From contig NZ_JACJST010000001.1 in NCBI RefSeq assembly GCF_014698305.1, positions 62,001 to 126,000 of the forward strand: a DNA stretch of 64,000 bases, given 5' to 3'. This DNA is from Anabaena lutea FACHB-196. GTDB taxonomy: Bacteria > Cyanobacteriota > Cyanobacteriia > Cyanobacteriales > Nostocaceae. The position numbers and the translations under genes are program-made. Each line of letters starts with the position of its first letter. Position 1 is the stretch's first letter. The notes under the pieces are model-generated. The model worked only from the letters and a program-made list of their open reading frames with translations, was not told the origin of the DNA and did not search any database. This document shows, piece after piece, positions 1 through 9,230 of this stretch.

Positions 1-170
1 CCTAGGGTGGACATTGCCTACCGTATCATGGTTTTGTAAGGCATAGCCCTACCTACAAATACTGAGATTTTTTCAAGAATCAAATCGGATTCCTATCTAT
101 ATAGAGGTTTACATTTGAGTTCAATACAGACCTAACCCCCAACCCCTTCGTAGGGAAGGGGAGGAAGATT
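1..170. other. Intergenic stretch with REP-like hairpin
   Basis: No coding region was recognised here. A short GC-rich inverted repeat (CCCCTTC ... GAAGGGG) lies near 142-160, just downstream of the stop of the WYL regulator on the minus strand. It resembles the small palindromic repeats common between cyanobacterial genes and could act as a terminator for that gene. Any gene continuing from before the window is not visible. Confidence 0.4.
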
Positions 171-1034
171 CTAGTCAAAAGTCAAATCATAATGTTGACA
201 AAGGGTGATCAGTTTTTGTTTGATGAGCGATCGCACATTGTCGGGTGAGACTACAATACAATCAGAGGAATACTGCATGATTTCTCGTATAAACCAAAAT
301 GTATTTGATACTCTTCTAATTACCTGCTTTACCTTGGGTTTATCTGGTATCCATTCAACTGTTTTATCCTCTGGTTTAGACTGATATGCAAACGCTAACC
401 TATTTAATAGGTGCATTTCTACATCTATTTCATCTAAGTTACTAAACCACTTTTGAGTAATTTCCGTAACTGACGCTTCGTGAATATTGTCTAAACGAAA
501 ACACCAATTATGTTGTAATTCTGGTATATCCAGATTTCCTTCAGTTTCTTCACACCAACAGTCAAGATATTGACGTTTTTCATGGGGTGTGATTTTGGCA
601 TAACGGACAGTAAAATTAAATACTCGTTCTGCTGCATCTTGATAGGAAAGCTGAAAGGGTTGTTCACGCAAGATATAATGATCCACTTGTAACCGCCAAG
701 ATGGACGAGAATGATTTAAAAACCCTTCAATTTCCTTCCGCATTGGTACGGATAATTCACTACGTTCTAGTAACAAATTGGCGATGATTTCCGCTTGTTC
801 AACTTGTCCGATGTCGGTTAATGCAGCTATACAACGATGTAAGGCGCGGATACGGGAATCCTGCCAGTCATGATTTTTACCAACTATTAACTCACGTTGT
901 GCGATCGCTTTGATGAGTTTGGAGATATTGGGTTCATCTCCCCACTTCATACCGAATTCGAGTGCGATCGCTTCTAGTTCCGCTTTGTCGCGTTCTGATA
1001 CCGACAGGGTTATAGACTGACCTTTTCGACTCAT
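171..1034 (-). CDS. WYL-domain regulator of the type I-D CRISPR locus
   Basis: A 287-residue protein. Its N-terminal half is basic and helical. The C-terminal half has a WYL-type core, with segments such as FQLSYQDAAERVFNFTVRYA followed by a YLDCWCEE strand and a CFRLDNI strand at about residues 130-185. WYL proteins are ligand-sensing transcription factors often linked to CRISPR loci. The cyanobacterial relative Sll7009 of Synechocystis represses its type I-D system, which is family knowledge. The gene is divergent from cas3' and shares a 154-bp intergenic region containing an inverted repeat. Its role as repressor of this operon and of itself is inferred from position and family. Confidence 0.75.
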   Translation of the reverse strand: MSRKGQSITLSVSERDKAELEAIALEFGMKWGDEPNISKLIKAIAQRELIVGKNHDWQDSRIRALHRCIAALTDIGQVEQAEIIANLLLERSELSVPMRKEIEGFLNHSRPSWRLQVDHYILREQPFQLSYQDAAERVFNFTVRYAKITPHEKRQYLDCWCEETEGNLDIPELQHNWCFRLDNIHEASVTEITQKWFSNLDEIDVEMHLLNRLAFAYQSKPEDKTVEWIPDKPKVKQVIRRVSNTFWFIREIMQYSSDCIVVSPDNVRSLIKQKLITLCQHYDLTFD

Positions 1035-1188
1035 TAAAAGTGTCCGTATACTTTATACTTGTTTTCTCTTGCCAACTTTTATTTTCGGTGTCATTATAGA
1101 TTTTAACAACGAGTTACGGACAGTTTTTAAGGTAATAATGAAAAACTGCAACCATTAGTTGCAGAAATTGAAAAGAGTTATTAAGGGT
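1035..1188. promoter_or_regulatory. Divergent promoter region with candidate operator
   Basis: The region lies between the WYL regulator and cas3'. It holds a perfect 8-bp inverted repeat, TGTCCGTA at 1041-1048 and TACGGACA at 1115-1122. The left arm falls in the 5' leader of the regulator. An AT-rich core with TTATAGA near 1094 could be a -10 element for cas3'. Binding by the WYL protein is an inference from the layout. Confidence 0.45.
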
Positions 1189-3366
1189 ATGTCAGAAAAT
1201 TACAGTATTCAACTCAAACCTGTTTATTCGCAAACAGTCCCCACACCTGAAGGGGTAAAATTACCTGAAAATTGGTGTTTATCTTGGCATCAATTAGAGA
1301 CTTTAAAAGCATTACGCGATCCAAATATTGACGTAGTTTTCAACACTGCAATGACTGGTGATGGTAAAAGTTTAGCTGCTTATTTACAAGTTCTTCAAGG
1401 TGAATTTTCGGCTATTGGACTTTACCCGACTAATGAGTTAGCAAGAGATCAAGAAGCACAGATTCAAGGATATATTGATATATTTGAACCAGAAAATAAC
1501 CCGCGTGTTGTTAGATTAAGTGGTGCTGATTTAGAGATTTACGCAGAAAATGAAGGTTTAAAAAAAGGTGCTGCACTTTTAAGTCTTTCTAGCCAGAGAG
1601 AAGCATTATTAACTAATCCTGATATTTTTCATTATTTACACCGGAGTAATTATTTAATTACTGGTGATAGTCCTGATAAATTATGGACTAGGATTGATAA
1701 AGACTTCGATTTATTTATTTTTGATGAATTTCATGTGTTTGCAGCACCGCAAATTGCCAGCGTAATTAACACTATGCTGTTAATTCATTGTACAAACCGC
1801 AGGAAAAAATTTCTCTTTCTTTCAGCAACACCAGATAAAGATTTAATCAGCAGATTAGAAACAGCAGGATTTCGTTGTCAAGAAATAAATCCTCTCGATG
1901 AAAATAAATATCAATTTCCTGATACACCAGAACAAGAAGCAAAACTTAAAACCCAAGGTTGGAGACAAGTATCACGAGGTATTTCACTTAATTTTATTTC
2001 CTTAGAACCCAGTTTTAAAGCTTCGGAAACTTGGTTAAAAGCAAGTAGTGATTTAATTGTTTCTCAATTTCAAGAATATCCAGGAAGTAAAGGTGCAATT
2101 ATTCTTAACTCTATTGCAGCAGTGAAGCGATTAACTCCATTTTTTCAGGAACTTTTAAAACCTTATGATTTGAAAGTAGGCGAAAATACAGGTTTATCTA
2201 GCAAAGGAGAAAAAGAGTTAAGTTTATCGGCTGATTTAGTGTTGGGTACAAGCACAATTGATGTGGGGGTTGATTTTAAAATTAACTTCCTGATTTTTGA
2301 ATCATCGGATTCTGGTAACTTTATTCAACGTTTAGGAAGATTAGGCAGACATGACGGATATGAAAAAAATGGTCAAAAAATTAAATTTAATAATTTCACA
2401 GCTTATGCTTTAGTTCCTAACTTTTTAGTTGAGCGTTTATTTCAAACAGAATCACCACCATTACAAACTGATAATATTTATGACCGTCCATTTCTACAAC
2501 AAACAATAAAAGAACAATATCGGAAAATTAATGATTTTCATGGTTATTATCGCCGATGGGGTGCTGTACAGTCATTTTGGTTGTGTTTTAAATTGAGCGA
2601 TCGCACTATTAAACAACAATATGCCCAAAGTCGTGAAAAATTTCAAGCTGCCTGTGAAGAAGTGTTTAAAACCAGATTAAATTCACAAGCTGGACACATT
2701 ACAAAATGGGCAAAAGAATGGAAAGAAATGTCAGGTAAATCAGGAAATCCCATTGCTGAAGATGCAGCGAGTTTTCGCGGTTCTAGTCCTTTGCAATGTG
2801 GGTTATATGATTTAACAGAAAGCAACGAAAATGAGAGATTTAAAACCTACGATTTACCAGGAATTTTAAGCAACTTAGAAATAGAAATGTGGACGGAAGC
2901 AGGATTTATGCGGACATTAAAAGAAACCGCGCAAAGTACCGGACAACCCATAGCCAAAGGTAGATTTGCCCATTGTCTAGCATTTATCAAGTTACGTTCC
3001 TACCGTGAAGAACGGTTGAACTGGAAATTTACCTATTCTGGAGACTTACAACCCATAGCTGACGCTTGGAAAGTTCAGGTTTTAACAGGGGTGGGAGTAT
3101 GGCAACCGGATAATGCTTGGATAGGTCAAATTGATAAAAAACTGAAAAAAGAGGGTTTGGTCTGTTATGTAATTCGTCGTCCCGTTGCAGAGGTGCGGAT
3201 GCGGTTAAGGCTACCCATGCACTTTCAACTTTATCCCATCAGTGACCAGTACAGTGTTCATGAAGCAACTCAGCCCTATTCTATAGCTTTTGGTCAATCG
3301 GCGCTGCTGCTGGATACGCTTGCCTATACGTTTAAGAGTAAGGGAGACGAGCTATGGATTGCTTGA
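1189..3366 (+). CDS. cas3': Type I-D CRISPR helicase Cas3'
   Basis: A superfamily 2 DNA helicase of 725 residues that unwinds target DNA bound by the type I-D Cascade. Visible motifs are Walker A AMTGDGKS at about 54-61, a DEFH box at 179-182, SAT at 212-214 and motif VI QRLGRLGRH near 379-387. There is no HD nuclease domain, as expected for type I-D, where HD is on Cas10d. The ATG at 1189 (MSENYSIQLK) is preferred over a TTG at 1159; AAGGG lies just upstream. It is the first gene of the cas strand, but 2.3 kb of inserted material separates it from cas10d. Confidence 0.9.
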   Translation: MSENYSIQLKPVYSQTVPTPEGVKLPENWCLSWHQLETLKALRDPNIDVVFNTAMTGDGKSLAAYLQVLQGEFSAIGLYPTNELARDQEAQIQGYIDIFEPENNPRVVRLSGADLEIYAENEGLKKGAALLSLSSQREALLTNPDIFHYLHRSNYLITGDSPDKLWTRIDKDFDLFIFDEFHVFAAPQIASVINTMLLIHCTNRRKKFLFLSATPDKDLISRLETAGFRCQEINPLDENKYQFPDTPEQEAKLKTQGWRQVSRGISLNFISLEPSFKASETWLKASSDLIVSQFQEYPGSKGAIILNSIAAVKRLTPFFQELLKPYDLKVGENTGLSSKGEKELSLSADLVLGTSTIDVGVDFKINFLIFESSDSGNFIQRLGRLGRHDGYEKNGQKIKFNNFTAYALVPNFLVERLFQTESPPLQTDNIYDRPFLQQTIKEQYRKINDFHGYYRRWGAVQSFWLCFKLSDRTIKQQYAQSREKFQAACEEVFKTRLNSQAGHITKWAKEWKEMSGKSGNPIAEDAASFRGSSPLQCGLYDLTESNENERFKTYDLPGILSNLEIEMWTEAGFMRTLKETAQSTGQPIAKGRFAHCLAFIKLRSYREERLNWKFTYSGDLQPIADAWKVQVLTGVGVWQPDNAWIGQIDKKLKKEGLVCYVIRRPVAEVRMRLRLPMHFQLYPISDQYSVHEATQPYSIAFGQSALLLDTLAYTFKSKGDELWIA

Positions 3367-3823
3367 GGTGTATGTCTCTATCCCCAAGTTTGGGTTATTT
3401 AACAGGTAAATTGAATGAAATGTCCATCCCTGATAGGGATTATGGAGTCAAGCAAGCTTTTGTTAATTTATTCTCAAGCTTGCTAGTATGGGCAGTAAGG
3501 CATAAACGCCTGAGACCAGTAACGGAAATTTCAATCCCTGATAGGGGTTACTTGTTGCCCATAGGTCTTACTAATTCAGATTGTACATTAAGCTGTCCAA
3601 AATCAAGAGCAAAAAATTTCTCTGGTCTTCTGATACTGTTCTCAAATAAACTATGTTATTATCAGCTACAGCCACAAATGTGGCTTCTAGTGTGGCTTCA
3701 ACGCTTGAGTGCAGGAACGGAGACTCGTTGGACGATATTTTATTCCTCTGACGCGCATAGTTTTCTTATTTCTAGCCAGAAGCCTCCAAGTAAACAATTT
3801 AATTTAATTGGAGATTCAGCTAT
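3367..3823. repeat. Gene-poor stretch with two decayed CRISPR-like repeats
   Basis: No convincing gene was seen. Two related segments, about 3416-3445 and 3526-3555, share ATCCCTGATAGGG. They match the reverse complement of the array repeat downstream (TTTCAATCCCTAATAGGG), with 21 of 27 positions matching for the second copy. Their equivalent positions are 108 bp apart, more than one normal repeat-spacer unit. They look like remnants of an old array in the opposite orientation, which is an inference. A 182-residue open frame covering this stretch (3354-3902) has no protein-like features. Confidence 0.5.
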
Positions 3824-4015
3824 ATGGACAAATATAAACAGCTGGAACTCTTTGACTTGCAACCTTACACCTCAGAACAGCTTATTGCAACTGAGGATGT
3901 AGTGGAATTGGTTGAAGAGATTCAGAAACCCAGTGCTTATAAGCAATTGGAACTCAATCTATTTCCTCTGCAAATCTATCTTACTCCTTTGGAGTTTATG
4001 GAGTTAGCTGCTTAG
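3824..4015 (+). CDS. Small hypothetical protein with internal repeat
   Basis: A 63-residue open frame not assigned to any family. It starts MDKYKQLELFDLQPYTSEQL. A second YKQLEL(N)LFPLQ-like segment occurs around residues 40-52, so it seems to contain two copies of a short YKQLEL motif. GGAG lies about 12 bases upstream of the ATG. It sits between the decayed CRISPR-like repeats and a MITE, inside the cas operon region. Whether it is expressed is unknown. The internal repetition and ribosome site are the only support. Confidence 0.35.
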   Translation: MDKYKQLELFDLQPYTSEQLIATEDVVELVEEIQKPSAYKQLELNLFPLQIYLTPLEFMELAA

Positions 4016-4080
4016 TATTTTTAGGACACTGGAAACTTCAATTTATGGGTTTACCTTAAATCTTGAGACAGTCCCAAAAA

Positions 4081-4197
4081 CCGCCTGAGAATAAATTCTC
4101 AGGCTAATAACAAAAGTCGTCTAAAGACGACTAGAAAATTTTATGAGTCGGTTTTAACCGACTTGAGCTATTAGCCTTGAAATTCATTTCTAGGTGG
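4081..4197. repeat. 117-bp palindromic MITE-like element
   Basis: The element carries imperfect 28-bp terminal inverted repeats, starting CCGCCTGAGAAT and ending ATTTCTAGGTGG, with 20 of 28 positions complementary. Inside are three hairpins: CCTGAGAAT/ATTCTCAGG, AGTCGTC/GACGACT and AAGTCGG/CCGACTT. No transposase is encoded. It lies upstream of the DUF1016 gene and covers a spurious TTG start at 4177, which argues for the ATG at 4240 as the gene start. Confidence 0.65.
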
Positions 4198-4239
4198 TTG
4201 CAGAAGCTAATGCAAAGATTCGGAAATATTTATAACATC

Positions 4240-5259
4240 ATGAATAACCCAATTGCTGATGATTACAGACATCTATTTATGGAAGTACAACAACGAATTC
4301 GTTCAGCCCAATACGATGCTCTTAAAGCCGTTAATCGGGAAATGATTAACCTTTACTGGGATATTGGACAGATGATTTTTATCAAACAACAAAATTCTAA
4401 TTGGGGTAAATCTGTAGTTGAACAGTTATCAAATGACTTACAAATAGAATTTCCTGGTATTAGTGGTTTTTCTGCTCGGAATATTTGGAGAATGCGAGAT
4501 TTTTATTTAGCTTACTACTCTAAAGAAAAACTGACACCATTGGTGGCAGAAATTGGATGGACTCACAATATAGTGATTTTAGAAAAATGTAAAGATGACT
4601 TAGAACGAGAATTTTATATTAGAATGACTCGTAAATTTGGCTGGAGTAAAAATGTGTTAATTCACCAAATTGAAAATCAAACTTATGAAAAAACTCTTCT
4701 AAATCAGACTAATTTTGATCAAAATATTTCATCAGAAATCCGTAACCAATTAAAACTAGCGGTTAAAGATGAATATACTTTTGATTTTCTGGAATTAGCA
4801 GATGAACACAGCGAACGACAACTAGAACAAGCAATTTTAGGAAAAGTTAAACCATTTTTGCAAGAAATGGGAGGTATATTTGCTTTTATTGATAGTCAAT
4901 ACCGGTTAGAAGTTGATGATGAGGAATATTTTATAGATATTCTATTATATCATCGCCGTTTAAAATGTTTGGTAGCAATAGAATTAAAAATTGGAAAATT
5001 TTTACCTGAATATGTTGGCAAAATGCAATTTTATCTATCTGTTTTAGATGATAAGGTAAAACTACCAGATGAAAATCCTTCCATTGGTATTATTCTTTGT
5101 AAATCCAAACAAAGAACTATTGTAGAATACGCACTCAAAGATTCCCATAAACCAATTGGTGTTGCAACTTATCAAATAGTTTCTGAATTACCACAAGAAC
5201 TAAAAAATCAACTTCCTGATCCTGAACAAGTTGCTAAATTGCTAGAAGGATTTGAATAA
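4240..5259 (+). CDS. DUF1016 (YhcG-type) PDDEXK nuclease
   Basis: A 339-residue protein. The N-terminal DUF1016_N-like helical region carries the typical INLYWDIGQMI and SARNIWRMRDFY segments. A C-terminal PD-(D/E)XK nuclease fold follows, with D233 (FIDILLY), E248 and K250 (AIELKIG). YhcG proteins are predicted nucleases found in mobile and defence contexts; their substrate is not settled. It lies between cas3' and cas10d, 3 bp before the HepT-like gene, so the two are probably co-transcribed. It is not a core type I-D component. The ATG at 4240 is chosen because the upstream extension runs into a MITE; ATG 4210 is an alternative. Confidence 0.75.
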   Translation: MNNPIADDYRHLFMEVQQRIRSAQYDALKAVNREMINLYWDIGQMIFIKQQNSNWGKSVVEQLSNDLQIEFPGISGFSARNIWRMRDFYLAYYSKEKLTPLVAEIGWTHNIVILEKCKDDLEREFYIRMTRKFGWSKNVLIHQIENQTYEKTLLNQTNFDQNISSEIRNQLKLAVKDEYTFDFLELADEHSERQLEQAILGKVKPFLQEMGGIFAFIDSQYRLEVDDEEYFIDILLYHRRLKCLVAIELKIGKFLPEYVGKMQFYLSVLDDKVKLPDENPSIGIILCKSKQRTIVEYALKDSHKPIGVATYQIVSELPQELKNQLPDPEQVAKLLEGFE

Positions 5260-5262
5260 ATC

Positions 5263-5679
5263 ATGGATATCAATGATCTAATTGCGACTAAAGCAAATTT
5301 AATCACAAAATATTACAAGACCTTAGAAAAATTTACTTCTATTAGTCTTGATGAATTTCTCTCTGATTATTGTCAACAACTGCTGGCAGAAAGACTATTG
5401 TATTTAATTACTCAAACAGCAATAGACATTAATCAGCAAATAATATCAAAAATAAATCCTGAAAATAGTTCTACCACCTTAGAATCATTTACTCAACTTG
5501 CTAAATATCAAGTCATTACACGAGATTTATCTCAATCATTAACACCATCAACAGGACTCATAAAACATCTAACTTATGAATATGACAATATAAATCCAAA
5601 TCAAGTTTTTAAAGCAATTAATGTTGCTTTAGAAAAATATCCAATTTACATTAGACAAATCAAATCTTATTTAATCTGA
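5263..5679 (+). CDS. HepT-like (DUF86) protein with degenerate active site
   Basis: A 138-residue helical protein whose C-terminal part matches the HepT/DUF86 family of RNase toxins, normally paired with MntA nucleotidyltransferases. The segment TPSTGLIKHLTYEYDNIN aligns with the family motif GFRNxLVHxYD. The catalytic Arg is replaced by Ile100 and the His by Tyr105; only Tyr107 remains. No MntA-like gene is adjacent. It begins 3 bp after the DUF1016 gene and ends 13 bp before cas10d. It may be an inactivated toxin or an adaptor; loss of RNase activity is an inference from the missing residues. Confidence 0.6.
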   Translation: MDINDLIATKANLITKYYKTLEKFTSISLDEFLSDYCQQLLAERLLYLITQTAIDINQQIISKINPENSSTTLESFTQLAKYQVITRDLSQSLTPSTGLIKHLTYEYDNINPNQVFKAINVALEKYPIYIRQIKSYLI

Positions 5680-5692
5680 CTGGAAAAAGGCA

Positions 5693-8600
5693 ATGGCTAA
5701 AAAAAGTAAAGATACAAATGAACATCAACAACTATCACTTTTAGAAATAGAGAATAATTCAAATTCTGAAACCTCAGATGATGATTGGTTATCGGGTGAT
5801 TTTGGTTTTGATAGTGATGGTGATAGAACTATTGAAGCCAAAGGACAATTACTCACACTCAAGCTATTAAGAGAAGCAATTTCCGCACAAAATCCCAACG
5901 ATCAAGTAATGGCAGATTTTGGAGAATATGTCTTACCAAATCTGCTAAAAATAGCTATTGGTGTCACTGCGAAAGGTGGTAAATTCTTTGATGAAATAGA
6001 CGAAAAACGAGCAACAGAAGGAAAAACCAAAGTTAGACGTGATAATGCTGCTGATCAATCTTTAAATACTCACTTGCTTAATGGATTATTTCCAGCTAAT
6101 TTAATTGAGCAAAGATTAGAAAAACTGGATACTACAGTTAAACGAGTCGTCAAAGATAAAGAACGACGTTTAGTAATCGCTGGGTTTATTTTACATGACT
6201 TTGAAAAATTCCCAGATGCACCTGAAGACTGTCGCAAACTACCTTTAGATGAACATAAAAAAATCATTGATGAAAAAATTCAACAATTAGGACTTGATAA
6301 ATTTATCAATCCAGAAAATCCCGAAGTTTATCACGAATATATTGATGATTTATTGTGTATGGCTTATAATGCACAAATTCGCTGGGATACTAACTGGAAC
6401 TTCTCGGAATTTGGGTTAAATCCTGTTCTGAAAGATCGCACTATTCGCAGTTTATGTGATTTAACTCGTTTAGCTGATTTACTTTCTTCAATTATCAAAC
6501 ATCCTCAAGATGCAGAAAATAGGGCATTAAATGAAATTCTCCATAGTCTCAGTGATGGTAAATTAAAATTCACCTATCATCACATTTCCGAAAATAGAGG
6601 TGTTTTAACCAACGTTGTTAATAATGCTGTAATTGAAGCTCACACTAACTTAAATACTGAAGAAAATAGATATTATCAACCTTTGTTATATCTACCAACA
6701 GGGGTAATTTATCTAGCGTTGCGTGATGCTCCTCCTATCTCTCCAGAAACATTACCAGATTTGGTAGTTAATAAGATTAAATCCCTTTGTGCAGGTCAAT
6801 TAAAACTGAGACAAACGGGATTTGGTAGAGATGGAAAAGGGATGAAATATGCTGAATATTACAACCTATTTTTCGAGTCTCTAGGTTTAATGCAAGTTGC
6901 GTTAGATGCTACTTTACGCATTCTCAATACTAATAAAGCATCTGTTGCTAAAAGTCGCAGTGAAAATTTAGTTAAGTTCCAAAAACAGAATGTTTTATCT
7001 GCTGATTATGATTTTAACTTTGATGATAGTATTCGCATTGATCAAATTGCCGAATTTGGAGATTTAATTACTCGCAAAATTTGGGAAGAAACCGTTGATA
7101 AAATTGAAACCGCACGCAAGAAAGATAAAAAACTTCCACAAGTTCCAGATTTTGATTTAACTCACAAAGTTGCTGAATTTTGGAATTTAACAGAATATTT
7201 ACCCCAGGTTCGAGAAATTCAACGCATTAATGAAAGTTTGAAAGAACAGAAACTCAAAGGTAATACAGGAGGTGTACCTTATGAATGGTATTATCTAGCG
7301 GCTAAATATCTGGAAAAACATCCAGGTATTGAAGATGTCCGCGAAAATTGTCAACAAGTAATTTATTATTTGACAGATTTAATTTCTCCAATTCTGGCAC
7401 ATTATCAATTACCTGATGGTTGGGATGATTTAAGATTGTGGGTATCAAGAGTTGTGATGTTACCTACTACCAAGCAAGAAACATCTGCAACAAGTGAAGT
7501 TGATAATTTTCTCAATGAATTAACTAACTACAATACGGCTAAAAAACCAGGAAGAGGTAAACAATTAATTTGCTCAATTTCTCATTCTGCATACACTGTA
7601 ACTGAGCAAATGGAATCAGCAGTTTTATTTACCCCTCAAGTTTATACAAATAAACAAATGTTAGGAGGTTCTAACGCTAAACGCAACATTTCCAGTATTG
7701 CGGGGGTGGAAATGATGCTCAGACAAATATTGATGAATCAAACTCAAGCTGTAGGTAAAAGATTTGAAGATGGTAAATATCGCTATCTCTATTTTTACCC
7801 AACTTATTACTTCACACCAGAAACTAATAAGTTTTTACAAAAAGCCTACACAAATATTGCTCAAACTCGGTTTGACACGAGCATTCGTAATCATTTCATC
7901 AGTAAAGATTTACAAGTTGATTTAGGTAAAGAAAATTATCAAAGTGTAGATAGTTTCTTAATTGATGAAAATTTAGATAGTGAAAAAGACCGCACATTTA
8001 AACTTTCCTATCCTGAAGATCAACCGTTAACTTTTTACTTTATGGCTTTACCACCAGGAAGAGACAGCACTGATACCGAATCGTGGGTAATGCCGAGTTG
8101 GTTAGCGTTTGCTTTCCCAATGATTTTAGATGTCAAAACTGTAGTTTCTGAGTCTCCTATTCCTCCATTTAATGATGGTGCAGAATTTGAAGAAACCGTA
8201 TTTCTTGATAGTGCGCCTCATGCTTTTCGGACTTTGGTAAAAAGAGATAGATTTCGACTTGATTATATTCTTGAAGGTTGGGAAGAGTACGGTATTCAAT
8301 ATCCTGCACCTTTAAATGTTTTAACTGCTGCTTATGCTATTCATTTAGATGTGAATGCTAGACAAGGTAAGACTGGTTATGATGCTAACTGGGGGAAATT
8401 TACAGAGTTAGCTAAGGATTTTGAAACCAGTCCTCTTTATGTCTTTGCTTATCTCAATAAATGGGTGCGTAACCAAGGAGTGGAAACAGCCAGAATTGAA
8501 AAAATCAAACTTTACACCTATCATTTTTACCCTTGTTTTGACCCTTATGCAAAATTTGATTCTACTAAGGAGAAATTAATTGTGAGAGAAATATCAACCT

Positions 8601-9043
8601 TGAATCATCCTAAAAAATTAACGGAATTATATCGCCGTTTTTATCGGGCAAATAAAAGGTTTAATCCTAAAGCTAATGCTGTTTTAAAACCCATTGATAT
8701 TGCTGCGGATATTATTCTCAAAGCAGATTTATGTATGTTTGGTGGAGAAGTGTTAACTTCAGCCGTAGCGGCAGAGATTTTTAAACTCATGGATCGGGTA
8801 CATTCTTCTACTGCGGAAGGACGCTGGATTATAAATAAAAGGGAGGAAGAAAGACAAGCAGTTTTAGAGTTTGCAAACTATTTTGTAGTGGATGTTTTTG
8901 AGGGTTGTTTTAAGAGCGATCGCGCACGTTTAGCAGGTCGTCAATTAAACCTGATTCGAGATACCTGTGAATTTCTTTATCGCTTAGAAGATGACAAAGA
9001 AAATGCAGAAAAAACTAAATCTGAAGGTGATGAAAATGAATAA
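5693..9043 (+). CDS. cas10d: Type I-D large subunit Cas10d (Csc3) with HD nuclease
   Basis: The 1116-residue large subunit of the type I-D effector, which combines a Cas10-like body with the HD nuclease that cuts target DNA. The HD region is visible at about residues 120-175: H127 in NTHLLNG and the H168-D169 pair in FILHDFEKF. No GGDD cyclase motif was seen in the palm region, as expected for Cas10d. Length and position before csc2-csc1 fit the family. It begins 13 bp after the HepT-like gene, so its transcription may depend on the DUF1016/HepT-like pair upstream. The C-terminus is charged and lysine/glutamate-rich. Confidence 0.92.
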   Translation: MAKKSKDTNEHQQLSLLEIENNSNSETSDDDWLSGDFGFDSDGDRTIEAKGQLLTLKLLREAISAQNPNDQVMADFGEYVLPNLLKIAIGVTAKGGKFFDEIDEKRATEGKTKVRRDNAADQSLNTHLLNGLFPANLIEQRLEKLDTTVKRVVKDKERRLVIAGFILHDFEKFPDAPEDCRKLPLDEHKKIIDEKIQQLGLDKFINPENPEVYHEYIDDLLCMAYNAQIRWDTNWNFSEFGLNPVLKDRTIRSLCDLTRLADLLSSIIKHPQDAENRALNEILHSLSDGKLKFTYHHISENRGVLTNVVNNAVIEAHTNLNTEENRYYQPLLYLPTGVIYLALRDAPPISPETLPDLVVNKIKSLCAGQLKLRQTGFGRDGKGMKYAEYYNLFFESLGLMQVALDATLRILNTNKASVAKSRSENLVKFQKQNVLSADYDFNFDDSIRIDQIAEFGDLITRKIWEETVDKIETARKKDKKLPQVPDFDLTHKVAEFWNLTEYLPQVREIQRINESLKEQKLKGNTGGVPYEWYYLAAKYLEKHPGIEDVRENCQQVIYYLTDLISPILAHYQLPDGWDDLRLWVSRVVMLPTTKQETSATSEVDNFLNELTNYNTAKKPGRGKQLICSISHSAYTVTEQMESAVLFTPQVYTNKQMLGGSNAKRNISSIAGVEMMLRQILMNQTQAVGKRFEDGKYRYLYFYPTYYFTPETNKFLQKAYTNIAQTRFDTSIRNHFISKDLQVDLGKENYQSVDSFLIDENLDSEKDRTFKLSYPEDQPLTFYFMALPPGRDSTDTESWVMPSWLAFAFPMILDVKTVVSESPIPPFNDGAEFEETVFLDSAPHAFRTLVKRDRFRLDYILEGWEEYGIQYPAPLNVLTAAYAIHLDVNARQGKTGYDANWGKFTELAKDFETSPLYVFAYLNKWVRNQGVETARIEKIKLYTYHFYPCFDPYAKFDSTKEKLIVREISTLNHPKKLTELYRRFYRANKRFNPKANAVLKPIDIAADIILKADLCMFGGEVLTSAVAAEIFKLMDRVHSSTAEGRWIINKREEERQAVLEFANYFVVDVFEGCFKSDRARLAGRQLNLIRDTCEFLYRLEDDKENAEKTKSEGDENE

Positions 9044-9067
9044 TCAAACTGCGTCTCATCTCGTTGC

Positions 9068-9180
9068 TCTCGTTCCCAGTCTCTGACTGGGAATGCCTAA
9101 ACAGAGTCTCTGACTCTACCTTATTTCACAGAAGGCAGAGCCTTCAAGAATCCATTCCCATACAGAGTATGGGAACGAGA
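9068..9180. repeat. 113-bp MITE-like element (TCTCGTTCCCA family)
   Basis: The element is bounded by an 11-bp inverted repeat, TCTCGTTCCCA at 9068-9078 and TGGGAACGAGA at 9170-9180. Sub-terminal hairpins (CCCAGTC..GACTGGG) are also present. Related left halves occur at 12597-12641 and 24861-24912. It separates cas10d from csc2 and could form a strong RNA hairpin within the operon transcript. Confidence 0.7.
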
Positions 9181-9230
9181 AAATAACGAGAAAGTTACTA
9201 CATCAAACAACCTAATTTCAGAGAAAAATC

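Noticed and set aside
3354-3902. 182-residue open frame overlapping the cas3' end
   Set aside because: Composition is not protein-like, it overlaps cas3' and the decayed repeats, and the better small frame at 3824 overlaps it in another phase.
4177-4239. Upstream TTG extension of the DUF1016 gene
   Set aside because: The extra residues are encoded by the end of a MITE and are not conserved-looking; ATG 4240 is preferred.
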